From NCBI RefSeq assembly GCF_000381345.1, contig NZ_KB906415.1, positions 1 through 64,000 on the forward strand: a stretch of 64,000 bases of DNA, read 5' to 3'. Positions 36,152 to 55,238 of the stretch are shown piece after piece; within the stretch, counting starts at the first letter, position 1; every line of letters starts with the position of its first letter. The position numbers and the translations under genes are program-made. Below the pieces are notes generated by a model. The model saw only the letters and a program-made list of their open reading frames with translations. It did not search any database and was not told the DNA's origin. Source of the DNA: Deinococcus apachensis DSM 19763 (GTDB lineage Bacteria; Deinococcota; Deinococci; Deinococcales; Deinococcaceae).

Positions 36152-37324
36152 GTGCCCCGCCCTGTCCCTGACCTCGCCTGGACGCTGGCCCGCGCGCACC
36201 TGAGGCGGCGGCGGACCCAGAACCTCCTGACCGTCCTGGGGATCGCGGTGGGCGTGATGGTCCTGATCGCCGCGCTGAGCCTGACGAACGGCTTTACCCG
36301 CGCCCTGGTGGACGCCACGCTCCGCGCCAGCCCGCACCTGAGTCTGACGGCCTTCACCCCCTCGCCGCGCGACCCCGGGCTGGAGACCGAGATGCGCGCC
36401 GACCCCCGCGTGACCGCCTTCGTGCCCTTTCTGGGGGACAAGGGGCTGCTGACCCGGCCAGCGTCGGCGGGGCGGGCAGCGGGGGTGGACTTCACCACGC
36501 TGTTCGGCGTGACGCCCACGGCGGCGACTGTCCTGCGCCTCGCCCCCGAGGAGGGCACGCTTCTGCGAGCTCTGGGTCCGAACGAGGTGCTTCTGGGCGC
36601 GGCCCTGGCCCGCAGCGTCGGGGCCTTCACCGGCGACGAGGTGCGGCTGCTGAATTCCACCCAGCGCCGGGTGACCCTGCGGGTGAAGGGGGTCTTCAGC
36701 ACCGGCAACTACCTGATCGACTCCGGCTACGCCTTCACCAGCCTGGGGACCCTCCAGGCCCTCCAGGGAACGACGAACATCAGCGGCTACCAGCTCCGGC
36801 TGCGCGACCCGGACAGTGCCCCGGCGGTGGGGGACGCACTCACCCGCATCCGGCCCTACACCTCCATCCCCTGGCAGAGCCTGTACGGCACGCTGCTCGA
36901 CCAGCTCGCCCTGCAAAAGCGGGTGATCGCCTTCGTGGTGTTCCTGATCGTGATCGTGGCGGCCTTCGGGATCGCCAACGTGCTGACCCTCGCCGTGTTC
37001 GAGAAGACGCAGGAGATTGCCATCCTGCGCGCGGTGGGGGCCACACGCGGGGTGATCACCCGCACGTTCCTGATCGAGGGGGCGCTGCTCGGGCTGGGCG
37101 GTCTGTTGCTGGGAAATCTGCTGGGCCTGGGCATCAGCGCCTACTTCACGGTGCGGCCCTTTCAGCTTCCGGGGGACCTGTACTTCATCACGGCGCTGCC
37201 GGTGCAGGTGCGGGCGGGCGACCTGCTGTGGGTGAACGCGGTGGGCCTGGGAACCACGCTGCTCGCGGCCCTGATTCCCGCCCGCCGGGCGGCCAATGTG
37301 GAACCCGCACGGATCATCCGCTGA
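36152..37324 (+). CDS. ABC transporter permease of the MacB/LolCE type
   Basis: 390 residues with four membrane helices: one near the start (NLLTVLGIAVGVMVLIAALS), a large periplasmic part of about 210 residues, then three at the C-terminus (VIAFVVFLIVIVAAFGIANV, LIEGALLGLGGLLLGNLLGL, GLGTTLLAALIPARRAANVE). The final PARRAANVEPARIIR is typical of FtsX-like permeases. The partner ATPase is not adjacent. GTG 36152 stands 8 nt after TATCCT (leaderless), so upstream codons are rejected. Confidence 0.88.
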   Translation: MPRPVPDLAWTLARAHLRRRRTQNLLTVLGIAVGVMVLIAALSLTNGFTRALVDATLRASPHLSLTAFTPSPRDPGLETEMRADPRVTAFVPFLGDKGLLTRPASAGRAAGVDFTTLFGVTPTAATVLRLAPEEGTLLRALGPNEVLLGAALARSVGAFTGDEVRLLNSTQRRVTLRVKGVFSTGNYLIDSGYAFTSLGTLQALQGTTNISGYQLRLRDPDSAPAVGDALTRIRPYTSIPWQSLYGTLLDQLALQKRVIAFVVFLIVIVAAFGIANVLTLAVFEKTQEIAILRAVGATRGVITRTFLIEGALLGLGGLLLGNLLGLGISAYFTVRPFQLPGDLYFITALPVQVRAGDLLWVNAVGLGTTLLAALIPARRAANVEPARIIR

Positions 37325-37483
37325 GCCGGTCTTCATCCGCCGCCTCTCCCGGAAATGTGAAAAACTTCGTGTCAGACGGACATCACCTTCCTGACGGTGG
37401 CCTGAAGCACCATTAACATTCACCCCCGGGAGGCTCATGGCCCGTCAAGTTGCCCCCCGTAACCTCTGTCTCGGAGGTACCAC

Positions 37484-38512
37484 ATGAAGAAGCTTCTGAT
37501 GATCCCGGCCGCGATGCTGCTCGGCACCGCCGCCGCCGCCCCCAAGATCAGCGCCCAGAGCATTATCGTGAACCCCAGCCAGCCCGACCTGGCCGTGAGC
37601 GTTCGCGTCGACAAGGACTCCAGCGGCAACGCCACGCCCACCTACCGCACGGGCGAGAACATCCGCATCAGCACGACCGTCAACCGCGACGCCTACGTGT
37701 ACCTGTTCAACGTGGACGCGAACGGGGAAGTGACCCAGATCCTCCCCAACCGCCTGAGCAGCAGCAACTTCGTGAAGGCGAACACCACGGCGGTGTTCCC
37801 CGCGCCCGGCGCCAACTTCAACTTCACGGTGGGCGAGGACGTGGGCCTGAACAAGGTGCTCGCGCTCGCCAGCCTGACCGAGCTGAACCTCGACCAGATC
37901 AGCTCCTTCAAGACCCAGCAGGACCAGTTCGCCACCGTGACCGCCAAGGGCCAGCAGCAGCTCGCCCAGGCGCTGAGCATCGTGGTGAACCCCATTCCCC
38001 AGAACAGCTGGGTGAGTGACACCGCCTTCTTCAACGTCGCGGCGCGCAACCCCGTTCAGACGGGCAGCCTGTTTGTGGGCACGAACGTCGCCAACTCGAC
38101 CGTGATCCTGAACGGCCAGCGGCTGGGCAGCGCCAACACCACCTTCACGAACATCCGCCCCGGCTCCTACCCGGTGCGCGTGCAGGCCCCCGGCTTCCGC
38201 GACTACACCACGACCATCACCATCCGCGCGGGTGCCACCACCAACCTGAACGTCGAGTTCGCGCAGGTTGTCACTCCCGCCCCGGCCCCCGTGGTCAGCA
38301 ACCAGTTCACCCTCTCCATCCGCAGCAGCGTGAACGGCGCCCGCGTGTTCGTGGACGGCCAGGAGGTCGGCACGATCCGCAACGGTGGCCTGTCGGTGGA
38401 CGTGAACCGCGGCGCGACCGAGGTCGTGCTGATCGCCCCCGGTTACCAGACCTTCGTGGGCCGCTACAACGTGACCCGCGACGCCCAGATCACCATCACC
38501 CCCACCCGCTGA
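37484..38512 (+). CDS. Exported DUF4384 and PEGA domain protein
   Basis: 342 residues. A signal peptide ([20 protein letters not shown]) is followed by a DUF4384 domain about 30-160 ([24 protein letters not shown]) and two PEGA-type repeats ([21 protein letters not shown], then [20 protein letters not shown]). Proteins of this sort are abundant in the Deinococcus envelope, probably bound to the S-layer or wall; the role is unproven. A GGAGGT stands 7 nt before the ATG, and codon usage is strongly biased, suggesting high expression. It ends at a strong bidirectional hairpin. Confidence 0.82.
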   Translation: MKKLLMIPAAMLLGTAAAAPKISAQSIIVNPSQPDLAVSVRVDKDSSGNATPTYRTGENIRISTTVNRDAYVYLFNVDANGEVTQILPNRLSSSNFVKANTTAVFPAPGANFNFTVGEDVGLNKVLALASLTELNLDQISSFKTQQDQFATVTAKGQQQLAQALSIVVNPIPQNSWVSDTAFFNVAARNPVQTGSLFVGTNVANSTVILNGQRLGSANTTFTNIRPGSYPVRVQAPGFRDYTTTITIRAGATTNLNVEFAQVVTPAPAPVVSNQFTLSIRSSVNGARVFVDGQEVGTIRNGGLSVDVNRGATEVVLIAPGYQTFVGRYNVTRDAQITITPTR

Positions 38513-38529
38513 AGTTCAGCCCAGACCAG

Positions 38530-38558
38530 AGCACCCCTGCCCGAGCGGCGGGGGTGCT
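38530..38558. terminator. Terminator between convergent genes
   Basis: AGCACCCC (38530-38537) pairs with GGGGTGCT (38551-38558), with inner GCC/GGC. It is followed by CTCCTGTT. It separates the DUF4384 gene from the NUDIX gene and may act on both. Confidence 0.65.
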
Positions 38559-38565
38559 CTCCTGT

Positions 38566-39146
<581 letters not shown>

Positions 39147-39150
<4 letters not shown>

Positions 39151-39779
39151 GCGCCCGCCTCCGGGTCCGGCAGGGCGGCCAGGAAAGCGTGGGTGTGTTC
39201 CCGCAGCGCCACCTCCGGGTCCACGCCCAGCGACCAGGCCCAGGCGACGACCGCCGAAAGCACTTCCGCCACTCCCTGTGTCGTGTCGGGGGCCTTTTGA
39301 AGAGTCGCCCCCACGTCCTCCCGGCCCGTCTTCTCCCGCCTGGCGAGCTTCTGTGCCTGAGTCTCCCGCGCGAGCGCCCCCAGCGCGGCGGGCACCCGGT
39401 CGGCGGCGCTGCGGGGGCGGCCTCCCCGCTCGGCGGTCTTGATCACCTCCCAGTTCGTCACCACCTCGTCCGAGCCGGAGACCTGCACCGCGCCGAACAC
39501 ATGGGGATGCCGCCGCACCAGCTTCTCCACGATGCCGCGCTCCACATCCGGGTAGCCGAAGGTGCCCTCCTCCTCGGCGATGACCGAATGGAAGGCGACC
39601 TGCAGCAGCACGTCCCCGAGTTCGCCCGCGAGGGCGGCAGGGCTTTCGCCCACCGCATCCACGGCCTCGGCGGCTTCCTCGAGCAGGTAGGGGCGCAGCG
39701 ACTCGTGGGTCTGCTCGCGATCCCAGGGACACCCGTCGGGGGCCCGCAGGCGGCGCAGCGTCTGAAGCAGGTCTTGCAT
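39147..39779 (-). CDS. mazG: Nucleoside triphosphate pyrophosphohydrolase MazG
   Basis: 210 residues. [20 protein letters not shown] is the family hallmark, with [10 protein letters not shown] and [19 protein letters not shown] giving the metal-binding ExxE and ExxD pairs. There is one full MazG domain and a partial second half, shorter than E. coli MazG. It hydrolyses NTPs and dNTPs to NMPs, removing damaged nucleotides. TAGCAT is 6 nt before the ATG (leaderless). It sits with the NUDIX enzyme as a nucleotide sanitation pair. Confidence 0.9.
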
Positions 39780-39940
39780 TAGCCCATGCTAATCGCCGGG
39801 GCGAAGAAGTCGGTATCCGGACGAGGATTTGCCCGGCGTACCTCCGGAGTGGGGAAGGATCGAGTCCCCGGGCAAAGGTCCAGCAGGCCGCTCACGCCCG
39901 CTTCACCGTTCGTCAGACACGGTGTGTTGAACTGTGCCTC

Positions 39941-40420
39941 ATGCACAGATTCCTGACCCCTCTCCTCCTGACCACGTTGCTGGGCGTAAGCATCGAGGCC
40001 CGGGCCGCCGCGCCCACTCGGCCATCCCAGGCCACCTGGACCGCCTCCAGGCTCGCCACCGCCAAGTACGCCATCCTCGACCCGCGTATAGAGGGGAATC
40101 CGAACATCGTGAACGGGGAGCAGCGAGCCGGGATTCTGGCGGCCATGAGGCGGGACTCGGCGGGGGCGATCAAGCGTCGGTATCCGAACGCCACCATTGT
40201 GACCGATCTCCAGACCCCCGGCGTGGTCCGGGTGACGCCCGTCCTCGTCACGCCGAATGCCCTGGTTCCCTGGGCCAAGCTCACCGCCCGGCTCCAGTTC
40301 GACCTGGGCGCGGGTCAGATCGTCACCCTGGACGACCAGTTCGGCCTCCTGACCCTCTGGCAGCAGCAGGGCCAGGCCGCCAACTACACCTACGACAGGC
40401 TCGTTCAGAGGATGCCCTGA
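39941..40420 (+). CDS. Exported hypothetical protein
   Basis: 159 residues with a signal peptide (MHRFLTPLLLTTLLGVSIEA, cut near RAAA). The mature part is a small alpha/beta domain with AAMRRDSAGAIKRRYPNATI and a late QFDLGAGQIVTLDDQFG. No family is recognised. It is a single gene between convergent and divergent neighbours. Confidence 0.6.
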   Translation: MHRFLTPLLLTTLLGVSIEARAAAPTRPSQATWTASRLATAKYAILDPRIEGNPNIVNGEQRAGILAAMRRDSAGAIKRRYPNATIVTDLQTPGVVRVTPVLVTPNALVPWAKLTARLQFDLGAGQIVTLDDQFGLLTLWQQQGQAANYTYDRLVQRMP

Positions 40421-40482
40421 CCCCAATTAAGCGCCCCTTCACACGCCCCGGCCCACCTGTCGGGGCGTGTTAGGTTCGCCCC

Positions 40483-41205
40483 ATGACCCAAAGCGAGTCA
40501 CAGTCCGCATCTCGAAAAAGCGCCTTCGTGACGGGCGCGAGCAAGGGCATCGGTTTCGCGGTGGCGCGGGCTCTGACGGGGGCCGGGTACGCGGTGACCC
40601 TCACCAGCCGCCGCCAGGCCGAGGTGGAGGCTGCCGCCCGGGAGATCGGCCAGGGCGCCCGAGGCGTGGTGTGCGACGTGCGTGACCCGCAGGCGCTTCA
40701 GCAAGCGGTGGACGCCCACGTCCAAGCCTTTGGCGGCCTGGACGTGCTGTTCGTGAACGCGGGCGTGGGCAGCTTCGCCAACATAGAGGACCTGACCGTC
40801 GAGCAGTGGCGGGAGGTGATCGACACCAACCTCAGTGGCGCCTTCTACACCATCAAGGCGGGGATTCCCGCCCTTAAACGCCGGGGCGGGTACATCTTCA
40901 CCCTCTCCAGCCTGGCGGGGCGCAACCCCTTCGCGGGCGGCGCGGCGTACAACGCGAGCAAGTTCGGGCTCAACGGCCTGTCCGAGGTGCTGACCCTCGA
41001 CCTGCGCCAGCACGACATCAAGGTGACGCAGATCATGCCCGGCAGCGTCGCCACCCATTTTGCCGGGCACACGCCAAGCGAGGCCGACGCCTGGAAAATT
41101 CAGCCCGAGGACATTGCCCAGCTCACCCTCGATCTGCTGGAGATGCCTGCGCGTACGTTACCCAGCCGGATCGAGGTCCGGCCCAGCAAGCCGCCAAAGC
41201 GGTAG
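40483..41205 (+). CDS. Short-chain dehydrogenase/reductase
   Basis: 240 residues. TGASKGIGFAVAR is the Rossmann glycine motif, NAGVGSF follows, and the catalytic Ser, Tyr and Lys are in FTLSSLAGRN and AAYNASKFGLNGL. A classical SDR using NAD(P); the Arg after TSRR suggests NADP preference. The substrate is unknown. TAGGTT lies 6 nt before the ATG (leaderless). Confidence 0.88.
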   Translation: MTQSESQSASRKSAFVTGASKGIGFAVARALTGAGYAVTLTSRRQAEVEAAAREIGQGARGVVCDVRDPQALQQAVDAHVQAFGGLDVLFVNAGVGSFANIEDLTVEQWREVIDTNLSGAFYTIKAGIPALKRRGGYIFTLSSLAGRNPFAGGAAYNASKFGLNGLSEVLTLDLRQHDIKVTQIMPGSVATHFAGHTPSEADAWKIQPEDIAQLTLDLLEMPARTLPSRIEVRPSKPPKR

Positions 41206-41340
41206 GAGGAAGGCTTTGCCCGGGGGCCGGGTTCTGAAGCCAGGGCGCTCGCCTCCAGAATTCTCCCCGGCTGGCCCCGTGGGTCACCGAGGGGGCCAGG
41301 CCGCGTTCGTTCCCGCACCTCCAGGCTTAAGATGGCCGGT

Positions 41341-41967
41341 ATGGCTGAGCTGCCTCCCGGTCCACAGGACGTGCCTGCCAGCCGCGTCCACAGCCTGAGT
41401 GACGGCGTTTTTGCCATCGTCATGACCCTTCTAGTGCTGGAGCTGCGGGTTCCGGAACAGGTGAGAGGATTGGGGCAGGTGGCCCGCGACGCCCGGCTCG
41501 CCGGGGAACTGGTGACGCTCGCGCCGCGCCTGGTGATCTACGCCTTCACCTTCATCATCGCGGGCCTGAATTGGCTCAGCCACGTGCGCTTCCAGAGGTA
41601 CGTCCGGCGCACAGACCAGGGCCTGGCTCTTCGGAACGTCGTCTACCTGATGCTGGTGTCCCTGCTGCCCTTCTCGTCGGGCCTGATCGGCGCCTACGGG
41701 GATACGCCCGCCGGGGTCGCCACCTACGCCCTCAATCAGGTGCTGATCGGCGCGGCCTTTCTGTGGATGCTGCGCCACGCGGTTCAGCACGGGCTCATGG
41801 CTCCGGACTGGCGGGCCCAGCGGCTGGGGGAGCGTGCCCTCGTGAACCTGGGCGGGTTCGTCCTGATGGCCGTCCTGGCCTTTGTTCGCCCCTCGCTGGC
41901 GTGGCTCGCGCCCTTCGCCCCGTTTGTCGGCCGCCTGCTGCACCGGGCCGTCCGGAAGGCCTGGTAG
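41341..41967 (+). CDS. TMEM175/DUF1211-like potassium channel protein
   Basis: About 208 residues and six hydrophobic helices. The first, RVHSLSDGVFAIVMTLLVLEL, is the TMEM175 hallmark (FSDGVFAIxxTLLVL, here with Leu for Phe). IIAGLNWLSHVRFQRYVRRTD follows as in family members. Bacterial TMEM175 proteins are K+-selective tetramers with hydrophobic rather than P-loop filters. ATG 41341 is 7 nt after TAAGAT, so the upstream ATG at 41332 is probably not used. Confidence 0.85.
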   Translation: MAELPPGPQDVPASRVHSLSDGVFAIVMTLLVLELRVPEQVRGLGQVARDARLAGELVTLAPRLVIYAFTFIIAGLNWLSHVRFQRYVRRTDQGLALRNVVYLMLVSLLPFSSGLIGAYGDTPAGVATYALNQVLIGAAFLWMLRHAVQHGLMAPDWRAQRLGERALVNLGGFVLMAVLAFVRPSLAWLAPFAPFVGRLLHRAVRKAW

Positions 41968-42006
41968 GGCACCGGCCCCCGAACACGGCCTGCTAGAATG
42001 CCCCGC

Positions 42007-44344
<2,338 letters not shown>

Positions 44345-44356
44345 CCCCTCGGCCCC

Positions 44357-47658
<3,302 letters not shown>

Positions 47659-47662
<4 letters not shown>

Positions 47663-48846
47663 GGACCAGCCCGGCCAGACTGGAGGAGCGGCGCTTCGGG
47701 CGGGACGCCATGACCTGGGCGGCCTACCTGCTCCTGGGCTACTTTGGCTTCCTGATCAACGTGCTGGGGCCGTTGGTGCCCTTCCTGCGCGAGAAGCTGC
47801 ACCTCACCTATGCCCAGGCGAGCCTGCACACGAGTGCCTTCGCCGTCGGCCTGCTCGTCGCCAGCGTCACGGCCGACCGGCTGGCCGCCCGTTTCGGGGA
47901 CCGGAGGCTGCTGTGGGGCGGCGCGGCGGGAATGGCGGTCGGCGCCGGGCTGCTCGCGGTCGCCCCCACCTTCGCCCTCAGCGTGCTGGGCACCCTGATC
48001 ATGGGCACGCTGGGTTCCCTGACGCTCGTGCAGGTGTCCGCGGTGCTGGCCCGGCGCCACGGGGAGGGGCGCGGCCGCGCCTTCGCCGAGGCCAACGCCA
48101 TCTCCAGCCTGTGCGGCGTGCTGGCCCCGCTGGCGGTCGGGGGCGCAGTGGCGGCCGGGCTGGGCTGGCCCGCCGTGCTGTGGTTCGCGGCGGCGGCGCT
48201 GGTGGCGCTTGCCCTGCGCTTTGGCCGGGTGACATTTCCGGGGCGAAGCGGTGGGGGAGAGAGGTCGCGCATCTCCCTTCCCGCCCGCTACTGGCGCTAC
48301 TGGGCTCTCCTCCTCCTCGTCGTGGCGGTGGAATTTGGGGTGGGTTTCTGGGGAGCGGATTTCCTGCGCGTCGTGGGAGGCTTCACGCGGGCGGCGGCGG
48401 CGACCAGCGCGGGCGCCTTCCTGCTGGCGATGCTCATCGGGCGGGTGGCGGGCGGGGCGCTCGTGTCGGTGTGGCCCGCGCCCCGTGTGGTTGCCCTTTC
48501 CCTGTTGACCGCTCTGCTGGGCTTCCTGCTGTACTGGCTGCCGGATTTCACGGTCACCCGCGTGCTGGGCCTCTTCGTCACCGGCCTGGGGATTGCGAAC
48601 CTCTACCCGGCCCTGCTCACCCTCGCGGTGGGTACCGCCCCGGGGCAGGAGGATGTGGCGAGTGCCCGCGCCGCCCTGGCCTCGGGCCTCGCCATCCTGC
48701 TCGCCCCCTTCGCGCTGGGCGCCGTGGCTGACGCCTCCTCGCTGTTCCTGGCGCAGATTGTCATTCCCGCACTGCTGGTTCTGGCGGGGGCGGGATTGTG
48801 GTGGGTGGAGCGGCGGGAGAGGGTGGGGGCGCCGCCCAATCCCTGA
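47659..48846 (+). CDS. MFS transporter
   Basis: 395 residues starting at GTG 47659, within the smc stop (GTGA). About twelve helices: TWAAYLLLGYFGFLINVLG, then the loop ADRLAARFGDRRLLWGGAAG (the DRxxxRRxxL signature of MFS). Most like the sugar or cyanate-type MFS group; substrate not inferable. It ends 10 bp before the convergent phosphoribosyltransferase gene, with no clear terminator. Confidence 0.82.
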
Positions 48847-48855
48847 GTTCCCGGC

Positions 48856-49411
48856 CTACTCCCTGATTCCGCGAACCATCATGGGAACGCCCGTCTGGCA
48901 CAGCGGGCACCCGTCCGCCGGGAACGTCTGGAAGGGGGCTTCGGTCAGCGTCACCAGTCGCTCGCCGCGGAGAGAGTTTCGGCTGAGCCAGGCACTCACG
49001 CCTAGGACCGGATGCTCCTCCCGCCGCAGGAAGGCGAGGACAGCCCGCGAGATCGTGCCCGTGCAGACGAGGTCATCCACGTACACGACCCGCACGCCGG
49101 ATTCGGGAACGTGCATGCGGTGCCCACTGATGTCCGTGCCCGTGAGGGGATAAGCCACCGGGAGCTGGAGGTGACGGGCCACAAAGGAGGCGAGGACGGC
49201 GCCGCAGGCGGGGGCACCGGTCAGCAGTGTTGCCTCTGGAAAAGTGGCCTGGAGAGCCTCGGCCTGCACGGCGGCCACCTCGTCCAGCCCCGCCGGATCG
49301 CGCATCAGCTCGCCCTTCTCGATCCCGCCGTCCGCGTGCAGCCATTGCGGAAGACCGTGTGCCCCCGCCGCAACGCACCGCGTTCTGCCAGCAATTCCAG
49401 GAGGTCCACCC

Positions 49412-49415
<4 letters not shown>
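48856..49415 (-). pseudogene. Phosphoribosyltransferase, frameshifted near the N-terminus
   Basis: A GTG at 49415, inside the sbcC stop (GTGA), opens RVDLLELLAERGALRRGHT and reads on to a premature stop near 49310. The continuation GLPQWLHADGGIEKGELMRD is in another frame and runs to 48856. It contains the PRPP loop VVYVDDLVCTGTIS and a late FPADGCPLCQTG. Together they look like an orotate-phosphoribosyltransferase-like protein with a few bases lost near 49350. An ATG at 49305 could still make a 149-residue protein lacking the first helix. It could be real decay or a sequencing error. Confidence 0.6.
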
Positions 49416-52140
<2,725 letters not shown>

Positions 52141-52144
<4 letters not shown>

Positions 52145-53331
52145 GCCACCACCTCTTCTTCCGCCTGCCCCCGCGCCGCCTCGTCGGCCTCCCGGAAGGC
52201 GGCGCGCAGGTCGGCGGGCAACTCGCCCCGGCGCTCCTGGTGGAAGCGCTCGTACAGCTCGGTCAGGCTCAGGCCCTCGCGCTTGAGGCTGGGCAGCGCG
52301 AGGTCGTCCTGCACCGCGTCGAGTTCGACGGCCAGCGTGTTCGGCACCAGGCGCAGCACCCGGTCCTTCAACCCCGGCAGGGCGGTGCCCGAGGGCGCCT
52401 GCACGACCACCTTCACCAGTCCGGTAAAACTCGTGAGGGAGCCGAGACGCGACTCCACCTGCTCCAGCCCCACCCGCACTGTCCGCAACTCTCGCCCGCT
52501 GCTCAGCGGAATGGGGGTGACGCGGGCCGGGCGCCCGACCTCCACCTCGACCAGATTGACCTGCTTCTTCTCGCCGCCCTCGCCGAAGTCGAGCTGGATG
52601 ACCGAGCCGGGGTAGTGGGCGAGCGGCATCTCGCTCGACTTCTGCGGCTTGTGGACGTGCCCCAGCGCCACGTACTGCGCCCCCGCCGGAAGTTGCAAGG
52701 GCGAGAGGGTGTAGGCGTTCATCAGGTCGAACTGCATGGTGCGCTCGGAGCCGCTGGGCACGGCACCGTCCATCGTCGCGTGGGCCATCAGCATGTTCAC
52801 GCTGTCCCCCCGGAAGCCCTCGGCCACCCGTCGCAGGAAAAAGCCCATTCCCTCGCGGTACTTCTGGCGCCAAGCGCCCACGTCGCCGCCCATAACGTCC
52901 GCCGCCTTCACCAGCCGCCGCTCGGACAGGAAGGGGAGGGCACCGACCGTCAGCCGCTCGCCGCCCCGCGTCTCGACCGTGCGGATCAGGTCGAGCGGAT
53001 TGGCCGTGGGCTGCGCGACGAGTTGCACGCCCACCCACCCCAGCAGGCCCGCCAGCCCGTGCAGCCGTGCCGCAGAATCATGGTTCCCCGCGATCGCCAC
53101 CGCCGGAATTCCCGCGTCGCGCAGCCGCAGGAAGAAGTCGAAGACGGCTCCTTCCGCCTCTGCCGAGGGGTTCACGGTGTCGAACAGGTCACCGGAAATG
53201 AGGACGGCGTCGGCCCGCTCACTCCTCGCCAGCCCCGCGATTTCGACGAGCGCCTCGTGAACCTCCGGCGTCCTATCAAAGCCCCTCAGATTCCGCCCGG
53301 CGTGGAAATCCGCCGTGTGAAGTACGCGCAT
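52141..53331 (-). CDS. sbcD: Exonuclease SbcCD, nuclease subunit
   Basis: 396 residues of the Mre11 family. It starts MRVLHTADFHAGRNL; ISGDLFD, AIAGNHDSAARL, LMAHATMDG and ALGHVHKPQ give the two-metal phosphoesterase site. Helical and capping domains follow. TATATT stands 8 nt before ATG 53331 (leaderless), which begins at the conserved start, so upstream codons are rejected. First gene of the sbcD-sbcC-phosphoribosyltransferase run, all overlapping by GTGA. Confidence 0.93.
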
Positions 53332-53380
53332 GACGGAAAAATATAACATGGGGACGGGGTTGGCGGCGCACCGCGACTCC

Positions 53381-53985
53381 ATGCCTCCCCTCCTGCACGG
53401 CCCCCTCCGCCCGGAGGACGACCTGCGGACCGAGGTCGAATCCGAGTTCCGGCGAGAGCATGTCGGCGGCTATGGGTACGGCCTGCACGGCGAGTCCCAC
53501 GAGGAGGACGGGACGAGTGTGGCGCAGAGCCGCATCATCACGTTCGTGGTGATGCGGCTCTGCGACCTCTGCGACTACCGGGAGCGTTGGCTAGGCTCCT
53601 CGCAGTTCAAGCTTCACATTCCCGAGTGCCCCAGCTTCTTCTACCCGGATTTGGCGGTTTACCCCACGCCGAACGTGCAGGAGTGGTATGACGTTCCCCC
53701 CTCTTCCTGCTGGAGGTGATTGAGCCGCGCTCCAGCTTCGTGGACCGGTGCGTGAAGTACCACGCCTCCACCGCTCTCCCCAGCCTGCAAACGTACCTGA
53801 TCGCCGAACAACACGAGCGCCACGTGTCCCTCTGCGGGCGCGAGGGCGGCGAGTGGGTCCTCACCGGGTACGAGGGTCAGGGCGTGATTCCGCTCCCCCG
53901 CCTGAACACGTCCATCTCGCTGGACGAGATTTATGCTGGCGTGTTCTGTCCCGCTACTCCATGCGCCCCCTTTCCAGGGGAGTAG
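53381..53985 (+). pseudogene. Uma2-family (DUF820) nuclease-like gene, frameshifted
   Basis: The first frame gives SEFRREHVGGYGYGLHGESH and FFYPDLAVYPTPNVQEWYDV, the Uma2 pattern (ExRHEFVxGxxxAMxG, then PDLxV). After PP the frame stops, while the next frame continues LLEVIEPRSSFVDRCVKYHA and SLQTYLIAEQHERHVSL, completing the fold. The switch lies at a run of six C near 53696-53701. The catalytic Asp/Glu are in the PDL and LLEV parts. Could be decay, an indel error, or slippage. Uma2 genes are abundant in Deinococci with unknown role. Confidence 0.6.
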
Positions 53986-54005
53986 CTCGCGGGGAAAGCT
54001 GGCGC

Positions 54006-55238
54006 ATGCCTGATCCCCGCGCCGCACCGACGAGCCTCTGGAACCGCAACTTCCTGATCTGGTGGCTGGGGAGCGCGCAGAGTGCGTTGGGGAGTGCGCT
54101 GGCCGGAATCGCCACCAGCTTCCTGGTGCTGCACCAGACAGGCAGCGCGGGCGCAATGGGCGTGAATCTGGCGCTCTCACTGCTGCCCGCACTGCTCTCG
54201 CCCCTGTTCGGCACGCTGATGGACCGCCTGCCCGTGAGGCTTCCTCTGGTCGTCGGCAACCTGCTGCGCGCGGCGCTGCAACTCGGGGTGGGGCTCGCGG
54301 CCCTGCGCGGGCACGTGCCGCTGGAAGTCCTGCACGCGGTCGCCTTCCTCACCGGCCTGGTGGGCGCGTTCTATGGCCCGGCGAGCATGGGCGTGACCCC
54401 CCGGCTGGTGCCTCCTTCCGAATTGCAGCGGGCGGGTGGGCTGATGCAGGGCACTTCGCAGACCATGAACATGGTCGGGCTGGTGGGTGGGGGCCTCTTC
54501 GTCGCCCACTTCGGCAGCGGCGCGGCCCTGGTGTTCGATGGCGCGACGTTTCTGCTGTTCGGCCTGCTGCTGACCCTGGTGCGCTTTCCCACCGGGCGGG
54601 CGAAGGCGGCAGCGGAAACCTTCTGGCAGTCCTTCACCGGCGGACTAGGGTATGTCCGGGGCAGCGCCATGCTCGTGGGCCTGCCGCTGATCGCCCTGCT
54701 GATCAACGCCTCCTTCGCCCCCCTGGAAATGCTGTTGCCAAAGCGGATGATCGCGCTGGAAGCCGGGGCTGCCGGATACGGGCTGTTTTGGGGACTCGAA
54801 CTCGCGGGAATAGCCCTGGGCAGCTTCGGGATCGCCTGGCTGGGGGAGAGGGTCAACCCTCGCCGCCTGAGCGTCCTGGGCCTGGCCGGGCTGGGCGCGG
54901 TGGTCGTCGCCCTCTCGCTCGCCGCGTCGCCTGGGCCGATGTATGCGCTGGCGGCCTTGATGGGTTTGACGAGCGCGATGACGAACCTCAGCATCAGCGT
55001 CCTCTTCCAGAAGCGGGTGGACCCGGTGTACTACGGGCGAGTCGGAAGCCTGCTCGGCATGGTGGGGATGGCGGGGCAGCCCCTCACGCTGCTGCTCCTC
55101 GCGCCGGTCGCCGACCGGGTGCCCATCTCGCTGGTATTTGCGGTGGCGGGAGTGGTCACGCTGCTGGGCGCTGTGGTGTGGGAGGCAGTGCTGAGGCGGG
55201 AGCCCGCCTCTATCCCTCCTCCAGCCGTCCCGGCGTGA
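54006..55238 (+). CDS. MFS transporter
   Basis: 410 residues and about twelve helices: NFLIWWLGSAQSALGSALAG, LFGTLMDRLPVRLPLVVGNL, FYGPASMGVTPRLVPPSELQ. The QS/GTSQTMNMVGLVGGG segment and Pro-rich tail fit the MFS_3 efflux group. The product is similar in kind to that of the gene at 27888-29096. Its end overlaps the convergent regulator gene by 29 bp, suggesting the pair may be functionally linked (transporter plus regulator). Confidence 0.82.
   Translation: MPDPRAAPTSLWNRNFLIWWLGSAQSALGSALAGIATSFLVLHQTGSAGAMGVNLALSLLPALLSPLFGTLMDRLPVRLPLVVGNLLRAALQLGVGLAALRGHVPLEVLHAVAFLTGLVGAFYGPASMGVTPRLVPPSELQRAGGLMQGTSQTMNMVGLVGGGLFVAHFGSGAALVFDGATFLLFGLLLTLVRFPTGRAKAAAETFWQSFTGGLGYVRGSAMLVGLPLIALLINASFAPLEMLLPKRMIALEAGAAGYGLFWGLELAGIALGSFGIAWLGERVNPRRLSVLGLAGLGAVVVALSLAASPGPMYALAALMGLTSAMTNLSISVLFQKRVDPVYYGRVGSLLGMVGMAGQPLTLLLLAPVADRVPISLVFAVAGVVTLLGAVVWEAVLRREPASIPPPAVPA

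Noticed and set aside
41270..41302. Hairpin CTGGCCCC/GGGGCCAG after the SDR gene
   Set aside because: It has no T run on either strand and lies in a GC-rich gap, so it was not called a terminator.
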